Assembly (NCBI GenBank): GCA_022711195.1
Contig: JAKLFN010000152.1
Location: 1-5,361 of the forward strand
Source of the DNA: Bacteroidota bacterium
Lineage (GTDB): Bacteria; Bacteroidota; Bacteroidia; Bacteroidales; VadinHA17
Direction: 5' to 3'
DNA: 5,361 nt
A model generated the notes under the pieces. The model was not told the origin of the DNA and searched no databases. It saw only the letters and a program-made list of their open reading frames with translations. The translations under genes and the position numbers were made by a program. Positions 1 through 5,361 of this stretch are shown here, piece by piece. The first letter of the stretch is position 1; each line of letters opens with the position of its first letter.

Positions 1-71
1 GTATCGATGACTATATCAGCAAGCCTTTCCAGCCATCGGCTCTTATAGAAAAAATCAAGAAGTATATTTAG
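1..71 (+). CDS. Response regulator receiver (REC) domain, C-terminal fragment
   Basis: Reading from base 3, the plus strand encodes 22 residues before a TAG at 69-71: IDDYISKPFQPSALIEKIKK and then YI. 'DDYISKPF' is the beta5/alpha5 junction of a CheY-like receiver domain: the Lys of 'KPF' is the invariant lysine that contacts the phospho-aspartate, followed by its cis-proline and the amphipathic last helix. The phosphorylated Asp and everything upstream lie outside the window. Because the protein ends right after the last receiver helix, the domain is C-terminal. It could close a stand-alone regulator or, commonly in Bacteroidota, a hybrid sensor kinase; the fragment cannot tell which. It converges with the phosphatase gene and overlaps its end by 17 bp (55-71). 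Identity of the domain is fairly sure, of the whole protein unknown. Confidence 0.8.
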   Translation, partial: IDDYISKPFQPSALIEKIKKYI

Positions 72-1125
72 ATGGTGCAGAAAGAGGCTTGAAACCCAGC
101 ACCATGATATCATCGAGCTGCGGATTGCCAGCCATCCATGCATTTATGTTCTCATCAAGGATCGCCTTCTGATCAATGACCGGGAAAGTGTGTATCCTGG
201 TAAGCAGGTAACGGAACCGCCTGTACATAAATTTCTTATTCTCGCTGCCACCAAACTGGTCAACATAACCATCCGAGAAAATATAGACTATATCATCATC
301 CTGAATATCAATTGTATGGCTTGTATATTCACTGCCTTCCGGATTCATGCCTATGATTATCTTATCGCCCTTATATTCTGAAAGAGTATTGTTCCGGATC
401 AGGTAGAGAGGGAAGAATGCTCCTGAATATTCGATTTTTTTCTTTTTCCGGTCAATAACACATAAACCAATATCCATCCCGTCGCGGATAATGGTTCCGA
501 TGTTCTTCTCGCGGCTGAAAGTCTTTTCCAGACCCCGGTTCAGCAATGCAAGTATCTCCGCCGGCTTTCTGATCTGATCGTCATTTATTGCTTTGTCGAT
601 TATCTCCATTCCTATCATCGACATAAGGGCTCCCGGTACACCATGGCCTGTACAGTCAGCGGCAACAACATAGATCCTTTCATTGTTTTCTCCTATCCAG
701 TAAAAATCTCCGCTGACAATATCCTTCGGCCTGAAAAAAATAAACGCCTCGGAAAAAAGCCTGCGGAAATATTCTTCAGATGGCAGGAGAGCCTCCTGAA
801 TCCTCTGGGCATAGATCAGACTGTCGGTCAAATTCTTATCCCTTAGTTCCAGCTGGGCTTTCTGCTGTTCAATCTGACTTAAAGCTTCTTCCTTTTCATT
901 CAGCAGCCTGCGGGTCCTGCGAAGGCTCCTGGTCTGCGAAAATATAAAGGCCAGAACAAGCACAAGAAGCCCTGAGATATATATTACAACTCTCAGTGAG
1001 ACTTCAGGCAAACCAATGCCTGAAGGAGAGAAATTATACATAGCCGGGCCGGCAAGGAGCAACTCTACAATATGGGTAAAAAATAACAACATGGAGTTCT
1101 GCAAAAATAGCTGAAAAAACAGCAT
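55..1125 (-). CDS. Membrane-anchored SpoIIE/PP2C-type protein serine/threonine phosphatase
   Basis: A 356-aa protein of the SpoIIE/RsbU branch of PP2C (PPM) metal-dependent phosphatases, which dephosphorylate Ser/Thr on partner proteins such as anti-sigma-factor antagonists. Residues 1-25 are hydrophobic and 44-63 form a clear membrane helix, so only about 18 residues would be exposed outside. Residues 66-104 are a charged coiled-coil linker leading into the 'SLIYAQRIQEALLPS' segment typical of Bacteroidota members. The catalytic domain spans about 125-346. The metal-binding aspartates expected for PPM enzymes are present: D140 (SGDFYW), D157 (ADCTGHG), D218 (GMDIG), D285 (SDGYVD) and D338/D339 (LDDI), so it should be active. 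No sensor domain (HAMP, TPR, GAF) is visible. The ATG at 1125 is preferred: it keeps the N-terminal hydrophobic segment and follows a weak AGCAGG; ATGs at 1092 and 1041 have no better leader. It starts 28 bp after ubiD and is probably cotranscribed. Its target is unknown; the neighbouring receiver gene is a possible functional partner by position only. Confidence 0.9.
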   Translation of the reverse strand: MLFFQLFLQNSMLLFFTHIVELLLAGPAMYNFSPSGIGLPEVSLRVVIYISGLLVLVLAFIFSQTRSLRRTRRLLNEKEEALSQIEQQKAQLELRDKNLTDSLIYAQRIQEALLPSEEYFRRLFSEAFIFFRPKDIVSGDFYWIGENNERIYVVAADCTGHGVPGALMSMIGMEIIDKAINDDQIRKPAEILALLNRGLEKTFSREKNIGTIIRDGMDIGLCVIDRKKKKIEYSGAFFPLYLIRNNTLSEYKGDKIIIGMNPEGSEYTSHTIDIQDDDIVYIFSDGYVDQFGGSENKKFMYRRFRYLLTRIHTFPVIDQKAILDENINAWMAGNPQLDDIMVLGFKPLSAPSKYTS

Positions 1126-1153
1126 GTTGCAACCTGCTAACGTAATTTGATAA

Positions 1154-2974
1154 TCAGGATTTTATATCAGCAAAATCCTTTCCCGTGAAGAGCATCCGTG
1201 AATATTTTACCGAGGGGGATGGTATGAATGCTCCCAGGCCTGATGATTCCCACTTTCCATTGATAGCACTGATCGTTTCATCAGATGAGCAGACCACATT
1301 CGGCCATTGTCTTGAAAAACCTCCCTTGCGCAGAACTTTGGCTGTTCCGTCAATAACAATGGTGTTGTCAGTCACAAGTTTTATATCACGACCCGGATCT
1401 GAGTTGCCCAACACCTGCCAGGCAATAAGGTACATGCCGGATCGATCGACACTGTGATCCACCAGAAGACATAACCTTTTATGCCCGTCGCCATATCTTC
1501 CTGTAATATCCCGGATGGCATTCTCTACCGCATTTTTATCGAGCGAAAGGTTCACAGGCACCACAACGATGCTATCTTCATAACCTGGGTCCCCTTTCAT
1601 TTCCTGTTGTATTTCCTCAGGAAGCTTCTCCGTCGCATCGATGCCCAGTTTCCCTCCCAGGGCGGGTATTTCGGAAGTATGGTCAAGAATATCGAGAGGC
1701 CCGGTCATGAAAAGCAGATCGCTGGTAAAACATGTATTACGCATAACGTCACTGGTAAGCCTGGAGTAATTTCTGATGTGTGTTTCACCGCTTACCACTA
1801 TCATATACTTTGTGAACATCATCTGTCCTGCACCCATCAGCGAGCTGATTACTTTTTTACCCTGTCCGGGATATGTCTTTCTGATCTTTACTATTACCAG
1901 GTTATGTGCCACTCCTGGGGCTGGCATATGCATGTCTTCAATTTCAGGGAGTATTGCAAGGCGTAAAGGTGACAAAAATATCTTTTCAGTTGCCATGGCC
2001 AGCCATTCATCTTCCATAGGGGGTATGCCGACGATTGTGGCAGTGTAAACGGCTTTAGAGGAGTGTGTTATGCAAGTAACATGGAACTTAGGGTATAAAG
2101 CGGCCAGCGAATAAAACCCTGTATGATCGCCAAAGGGGCCTTCGAGCACCGGATCCTCTTCCGGGTCGACATAACCTTCAATTACTATATCCGCATCGGC
2201 AGGTATGAGCAGGTCGTTAGTTATACATTTCACAAGCCTTACTCTCTTTTTTCTCAGGAATCCGGCCAGGATATATTCATCGATATTTTCAGGAAGCGGT
2301 GCTGTGGCAGCATAGGCATACACAGGATCACCACCCAGTGTTACTGTCACCGGCATCCTGAGCTTTTTTTTACGATACTCCTCAAAATGATTCGCACCTG
2401 TCTTATGGCGCTGCCAGTGCATTGCCGTGGTTTTATTGTCGAGTATCTGCATCCTGTACATTCCGACATTTGTTTTTCCGGTGACAGGATTCTTAGTATG
2501 CACCATCGGCAGTGTTATATACCTACCGCCGTCGTGGGGCCAGCATTTCAGGACCGGGAACATTGACAGATCAGGTTGGTGGTATATTACCTGCTGGCAT
2601 AATCCTTTTCCCCGTTTCCTTGATGGCAGGTAACCGGCAAGCCTTAACAATGAAGGAAGAGATCCGATCTTTGACCGGAGGCTTAGCTTCTGATTCACCA
2701 GGGAAGCAAATGTATTCTCGATATCGCGGGCAGTATCTTCAAGACTTGTCCGGCTGAGGGCCAGGGCCATCCTTTCATCGGATCCGAAAGCGTTAATTAG
2801 GAGGGGGAATGATGTTCCGTTATTTTCAAAGAGAAGGGCTTTGCCGCCATTTTTTGAGAAGCGGTCGGCTACTTCGGATATTTCGAGCAGAGGATCGAAA
2901 AAGGCTTTTATTCTCAGCAGGCCGCCTCTGGTATCGAGGCGGGTTATAAAGTCGGAGAGGCCTGTGTAGGGCAT
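1154..2974 (-). CDS. ubiD: UbiD-family (prenylated-FMN-dependent) decarboxylase
   Basis: A 606-aa member of the UbiD family, which reversibly decarboxylates aromatic or alpha,beta-unsaturated acids using prenylated FMN made by UbiX. Visible landmarks: 'NVGMYRMQ' (169-176) and 'HWQRHKTGA' (186-194), the cofactor and metal-binding segment with N169 and H190; 'IPADADIVIEG' (257-267) with E266, the likely third metal ligand; 'EGPFGDHTG' (278-286), the most conserved family block; and 'KLGIDATEKLP' (442-452) near the C-terminal region. E. coli UbiD is about 497 aa; this longer form is usual in Bacteroidota, where it is often annotated as a menaquinone-biosynthesis decarboxylase. The true substrate cannot be read from sequence, and no ubiX or men gene is in the window. 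The ATG at 2974 is chosen because 'MPYTGLSDFITRLDTRGGLLRI' is a typical family N-terminus. An in-frame GTG at 3073 would add 33 residues encoded mostly by the AAAGATA repeat and lies in a hairpin loop. Family certain; ubiD symbol used in the family sense. Confidence 0.92.
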   Translation of the reverse strand: MPYTGLSDFITRLDTRGGLLRIKAFFDPLLEISEVADRFSKNGGKALLFENNGTSFPLLINAFGSDERMALALSRTSLEDTARDIENTFASLVNQKLSLRSKIGSLPSLLRLAGYLPSRKRGKGLCQQVIYHQPDLSMFPVLKCWPHDGGRYITLPMVHTKNPVTGKTNVGMYRMQILDNKTTAMHWQRHKTGANHFEEYRKKKLRMPVTVTLGGDPVYAYAATAPLPENIDEYILAGFLRKKRVRLVKCITNDLLIPADADIVIEGYVDPEEDPVLEGPFGDHTGFYSLAALYPKFHVTCITHSSKAVYTATIVGIPPMEDEWLAMATEKIFLSPLRLAILPEIEDMHMPAPGVAHNLVIVKIRKTYPGQGKKVISSLMGAGQMMFTKYMIVVSGETHIRNYSRLTSDVMRNTCFTSDLLFMTGPLDILDHTSEIPALGGKLGIDATEKLPEEIQQEMKGDPGYEDSIVVVPVNLSLDKNAVENAIRDITGRYGDGHKRLCLLVDHSVDRSGMYLIAWQVLGNSDPGRDIKLVTDNTIVIDGTAKVLRKGGFSRQWPNVVCSSDETISAINGKWESSGLGAFIPSPSVKYSRMLFTGKDFADIKS

Positions 2975-2979
2975 TGGGG

Positions 2980-3028
2980 AAAGATAAAAGATGAAAGATA
3001 AAAGATAAAAGACCAAAGATAGAAGATA
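2980..3028. repeat. Seven tandem AAAGATA-type heptamers in the ubiD leader
   Basis: Seven consecutive 7-bp units on the plus strand: aaagata, aaagatg, aaagata, aaagata, aaagacc, aaagata, gaagata. Read on the minus (transcribed) strand the unit is TATCTTT, and the array ends 5 bp before the ubiD ATG, so it forms most of the untranslated leader or core promoter. The unit resembles the -7 element TAnnTTTG without its final G; only the copy at 3015-3021 (with C at 3014) makes the full element. Four units are identical and the rest differ by one or two bases, which suggests expansion by slippage. Low-complexity A/G-rich repeats of this kind are, to my knowledge, frequent between genes in Bacteroidota. 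Confidence 0.9.
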
Positions 3029-3043
3029 AAATCGCGGGATCAG
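3014..3043 (-). promoter_or_regulatory. Putative ubiD promoter (-33 CTG, -7 TATCTTTG)
   Basis: On the minus strand TATCTTTG (3021-3014) matches the Bacteroidota -7 consensus TAnnTTTG exactly. CTG lies 19 bp upstream (3043-3041), one base off the TTG of the -33 box. Transcription would start near 3008, giving a leader of about 30 nt made of heptamer repeats. The signal is embedded in a repeat array, so a chance match is possible. Confidence 0.4.
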
Positions 3044-3050
3044 TATATAA

Positions 3051-3090
3051 AAACAATAATGGGAACTATTCACGAAGAGTAGTTCCCATT
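3051..3090 (-). terminator. Rho-independent terminator of the putative ncRNA
   Basis: A perfect 11-bp inverted repeat, AATGGGAACTA (3058-3068) and TAGTTCCCATT (3080-3090), with an 11-nt loop. On the minus strand the stem is followed by ATTG and then TTTTT (3053-3049), as in an intrinsic terminator; on the plus strand no T-run follows. It would end transcripts coming from the right, before the ubiD promoter. A protein-binding dyad in front of ubiD is the alternative reading. Confidence 0.65.
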
Positions 3091-3553
3091 CACCGTTTAC
3101 TGCCTAAGCTGTTCACGGCGTCGGATTACTGTTATTCCGGCCGGTTGCATTACAGGTCTTACGATCTGGTTTTGCAGCCCTGGGCTTTCCGGTTCTGCTT
3201 GTTACGGCAGATCCTTCCGGCTGTCCTTTTTCCACGCCGAAGCGTGTTTTCCGGGACGAAGTGTCATTCAGGCTCCGGAGTCTTTTCCCGAAGGATAAGA
3301 CAACGGTTTCAGGATTTCGAAGTGCCGAAGCTCTTTGATTTCCTGAGGCCCTGTGACCCAGTCGTTGAAAGAACGTTTCCGGTTTCATCGACCTGCTGAG
3401 CACCCGGGATTGGTCTGGGACCAGGTTCCTTTCGCTCAGGCTTCGGCTCTCCTGATGCGCAGACCCGGAGGTCTGGAAGAACCGGTTTGTGTTTCATTTA
3501 AGTAACCTTCGCCGGTCCCACATCTTTTGAGCAGCCTTTTATCGCTCATCCGA
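3051..3553 (-). ncRNA. Candidate long structured non-coding RNA (~500 nt), family not recognised
   Basis: This stretch is more G+C-rich than the intergenic DNA around it and has no convincing protein gene, but on the minus strand it folds into a series of compatible hairpins (plus-strand coordinates): 3460-3475 (CAGACC/GGTCTG, UCCG loop); 3396-3439 (CTGAGC/GCTCAG) enclosing 3411-3423 (TGGTC/GACCA); 3363-3375; 3309-3346 (TCAGGA/TCCTGA) enclosing 3321-3334 (UUCG loop); 3280-3301 (GTCTT-A-TCC, UUCG loop); 3251-3278; 3233-3246 (CACGC/GCGTG, UUCG loop); 3194-3211; 3153-3168 (GUAA loop). All four UNCG loops are closed by C-G and exist only on the minus strand; on plus they read CGAA/CGGA. Ends may pair: CGGCG at 3514-3510 with CGCCG at 3120-3116, and GCTG at 3536-3533 with CAGC near 3111-3108. 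A consensus promoter and an intrinsic terminator flank it. RNase P, tmRNA and SRP hallmarks are absent. Helices were found by eye; no free energy or covariation was computed. The alternative is a small basic protein or a dispersed repeat. Confidence 0.55.
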
Positions 3554-3558
3554 TATAC

Positions 3559-3589
3559 CAAATTTAATAAAGCATCCCTCAGAAAGCAA
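3559..3589 (-). promoter_or_regulatory. Bacteroidota-type promoter for the putative ncRNA
   Basis: On the minus strand TTG (3589-3587) is followed after exactly 20 bp by TAAATTTG (3566-3559), a full match to the TAnnTTTG -7 consensus with normal spacing. Start of transcription is expected about 5-7 nt further on, near 3553. This is the best promoter match in the window, and nothing but the structured region lies directly downstream. Confidence 0.65.
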
Positions 3590-3622
3590 TTATATCAGGT
3601 CTATGTTGTAAACCTGATATAA
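3590..3622. promoter_or_regulatory. Perfect 11-bp dyad abutting the ncRNA -33 box (operator candidate)
   Basis: TTATATCAGGT (3590-3600) and ACCTGATATAA (3612-3622) form a perfect inverted repeat with an 11-nt spacer. Its inner edge touches the -33 TTG (3589-3587), a usual position for an activator or repressor dimer. Half-site centres are about 22 bp apart, two helical turns. No T-run follows on either strand, which argues against a terminator. The regulator is unknown. Confidence 0.5.
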
Positions 3623-3628
3623 ACAGCA

Positions 3629-3650
3629 GTTATTAACAATTGTTGATAAC
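3629..3650. promoter_or_regulatory. 22-bp near-perfect palindrome (GTTATTAACAA/TTGTTGATAAC)
   Basis: An A+T-rich palindrome centred on CAATTG (3637-3642) with a single mismatched pair (T3634 and G3645). It begins 6 bp beyond the 11-bp dyad, so two symmetrical sites lie side by side upstream of the ncRNA promoter. Each half contains a 9-mer (TTATTAACA, TTATCAACA) resembling a DnaA box but lacking the central CAC. A binding site for a dimeric regulator is the simplest reading. Confidence 0.4.
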
Positions 3651-3730
3651 GTTGTAAGGCCATGATACTGATGATTCTCACCATTCTGTCACACGAACTC
3701 ATCCCCCCTGCCCCTTCGCTGACAGATCAG

Positions 3731-3857
3731 CCTCTCCCCCTAAATCCCCCTCTCCCAGGAGAGAGGGGGACTTAAATGTTTCTCTTAATTTAAAAGCCCC
3801 CCCTGGGGGAGAGCTTGTCCCACGTAGCTTCAGCGTAGCGGGAGGTTTGGGGAGAGG
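3731..3857. repeat. 127-bp C/G-rich palindromic repeat (REP/MITE-like) ending at the eno stop
   Basis: The ends CCTCTCCCC (3731-3739) and GGGGAGAGG (3849-3857) are perfect 9-bp inverted repeats, extending imperfectly inward to about 18 bp (CTAAATCC against GGAGGTTT). Inside are a 10-bp hairpin with CCAGGA loop (3745-3754 with 3761-3770), a C7-T-G5 hairpin (3797-3809), and a doubled CGTAGC (3823-3828 and 3834-3839) framed by TCCC/GGGA. The right end is immediately next to the TAA of eno (3860-3858). No coding capacity and no evident target-site duplication. C-rich 'CTCCCCCTAAATCCCCC' repeats of this look occur in multiple copies in many bacterial genomes; copy number here cannot be seen from one window. 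Confidence 0.7.
3791..3816 (-). terminator. Possible enolase terminator inside the palindromic repeat
   Basis: On the minus strand AAGC, bulged TCT, CCCCC, a very short loop, a G-run and GCTT are followed by TT at 3793-3792 (the T-run is TTTT, 3795-3792). This is the first G+C-rich hairpin with trailing T residues after the eno stop, about 45 nt downstream. The second hairpin at 3745-3770 could reinforce it. The T-run is short, so efficiency is uncertain. Confidence 0.4.
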
Positions 3858-5141
<1,284 letters not shown>

Positions 5142-5171
5142 TTAAATTTTATATTAAACATCATGCAATAT

Positions 5172-5212
5172 ATAAAAAAAAGGGATATTGATCATTAATG
5201 AAATATCCCTTT
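5172..5212 (-). terminator. Rho-independent terminator after the L17 gene
   Basis: AAAGGGATATT (5179-5189) and AATATCCCTTT (5202-5212) are a perfect 11-bp inverted repeat with a 12-nt loop. On the minus strand the stem runs into an uninterrupted series of eight T residues (5181-5174, the first three within the stem). It lies 22 bp after the stop codon at 5235 and ends about 40 bp before the eno start, separating the ribosomal-protein transcript from eno. Confidence 0.9.
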
Positions 5213-5234
5213 CAGCGTAAAATATCTATTCGCG

Positions 5235-5361
5235 TTACTTTTTCTCTTCCGCGGTATCGGTATTTTCAGTTGTTTCGCCGGCAGCTTTTACGGTATTATC
5301 GGTTACTTCTGCAGTTTCAGCTTTCTTTTTGCCTGAAGGTTTTCTTCTGCGGGTTGTCTTT
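5235..5361 (-). CDS. rplQ: Probable ribosomal protein bL17, C-terminal tail (partial)
   Basis: An open frame enters from the right edge and ends at TAA (5237-5235), giving 41 residues: 'KTTRRRKPSGKKKAETAEV' followed by an acidic Ala/Thr/Glu-rich tail ending AEEKK. Bacteroidota bL17 proteins carry just such a C-terminal extension, a TRR-S/K-rich basic stretch followed by a Lys/Ala/Glu-rich disordered tail, beyond the conserved fold. In this phylum rplQ closes the rpoA-containing ribosomal operon and often lies close to eno. The conserved core is outside the window, so the call rests on tail composition, gene order and the strong terminator after it. bS16, which also has an extended charged tail in this phylum, is the main alternative. 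Confidence 0.65.
   Translation of the reverse strand, partial: KTTRRRKPSGKKKAETAEVTDNTVKAAGETTENTDTAEEKK

Noticed and set aside
1481..2566. Several plus-strand open frames opposite ubiD
   Set aside because: They are antisense shadows of a well-conserved coding gene; their products have no family features.
2975..3073. N-terminal extension of UbiD by 33 residues from an in-frame GTG
   Set aside because: The extra residues are mostly translated heptamer repeat giving a false hydrophobic stretch, the GTG lies in the loop of the terminator hairpin, and the family N-terminus begins at the ATG at 2974.
3207..3223. CAGCC-GGAA-GGATCTG on the minus strand, reminiscent of the SRP RNA apical loop
   Set aside because: The diagnostic symmetric and asymmetric internal loops of SRP domain IV (CAGGUCC GGAA GGAAGCAGCC) are not reproduced; only the GGAA tetraloop on a CC/GG stem is shared.
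3113..3403. Minus-strand open frame of 96 codons (GTG start, internal ATG at residue 6) within the candidate RNA
   Set aside because: The product is a low-complexity Arg/Ser/Thr/Gly-rich chain with no recognisable domain, it overlaps another open frame, and the same bases form consecutive UNCG-capped hairpins. It remains the main alternative if homologs show codon-level conservation.
3451..3480. Hammerhead-ribozyme-like CTGATG plus hairpin plus GAAG on the plus strand
   Set aside because: The core should read CUGAUGA ... GAAA; here it reads CTGATGC and GAAG, and no flanking stem I or III with a cleavage triplet is evident.
3309..3497. Minus-strand open frame of 62 codons starting MKHKPVLPDL, with an AAGG 8 bp before its ATG
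   Set aside because: Overlaps the 96-codon frame in another phase, is proline- and charge-rich without family resemblance, and lies in the structured-RNA region. A short leader peptide cannot be excluded, but nothing positive supports it.
3629..3650. Possible replication-origin DnaA boxes or a dif site
   Set aside because: Both 9-mers miss the CAC core of TTATNCACA, there is no cluster of boxes, no dnaA/dnaN/rpmH context, and the XerC/XerD arm pattern of dif is absent.

Overview
The window looks like a piece of a Bacteroidota chromosome, probably class Bacteroidia. The evidence is an enolase with the '[12 protein letters not shown]' active-site variant common in that phylum, a long (~606 aa) UbiD-family decarboxylase, and a membrane-anchored SpoIIE/PP2C phosphatase with the 'GDFYW ... 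ADCTGHGVPGALMS' signature. Start codons lack Shine-Dalgarno sequences, and promoter-like TTG-N19/20-TAnnTTTG signals match the Bacteroidota sigma factor consensus. No finer taxonomic placement is justified from this sequence.

Layout, left to right. The left edge (1-71) holds the C-terminal end of a plus-strand response-regulator receiver domain. Everything else recognised is on the minus strand and is described here from left to right. A SpoIIE-type serine/threonine phosphatase (55-1125) overlaps the receiver gene tail to tail by 17 bp. A UbiD-family decarboxylase (1154-2974) lies 28 bp upstream of the phosphatase and probably shares its transcript. The ubiD leader contains seven tandem AAAGATA-type heptamers. 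Between ubiD and enolase is an ~880 bp non-coding stretch (2975-3857). Enolase (3858-5135) follows. The extreme right edge is the lysine/alanine-rich tail of what is most likely ribosomal protein L17 (5235-5361), separated from eno by a textbook intrinsic terminator.

The most interesting part is the non-coding stretch. At about 3051-3553 the minus strand reads as a self-contained RNA gene. It starts at an exact TAnnTTTG promoter with a TTG box 20 bp upstream. It then runs through at least eight nested or consecutive hairpins, four of which are capped by UNCG tetraloops closed by C-G pairs and one by a GNRA loop. It ends in an 11-bp hairpin followed by a T-run. A perfect 11-bp dyad abuts the -33 box, and a second, 22-bp palindrome lies just upstream. 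I do not recognise the RNA family; it lacks the hallmarks of RNase P RNA, tmRNA, SRP RNA and riboswitches that I can recall. Right of it, a 127-bp C/G-rich palindromic repeat (3731-3857) ends exactly at the enolase stop codon and may serve as the eno terminator.

Functionally the window combines housekeeping genes (L17, enolase, a quinone- or aromatic-acid-type decarboxylase) with a signalling pair (receiver domain and PP2C phosphatase). The only candidate for a new element is the structured RNA with its promoter and operator-like region.
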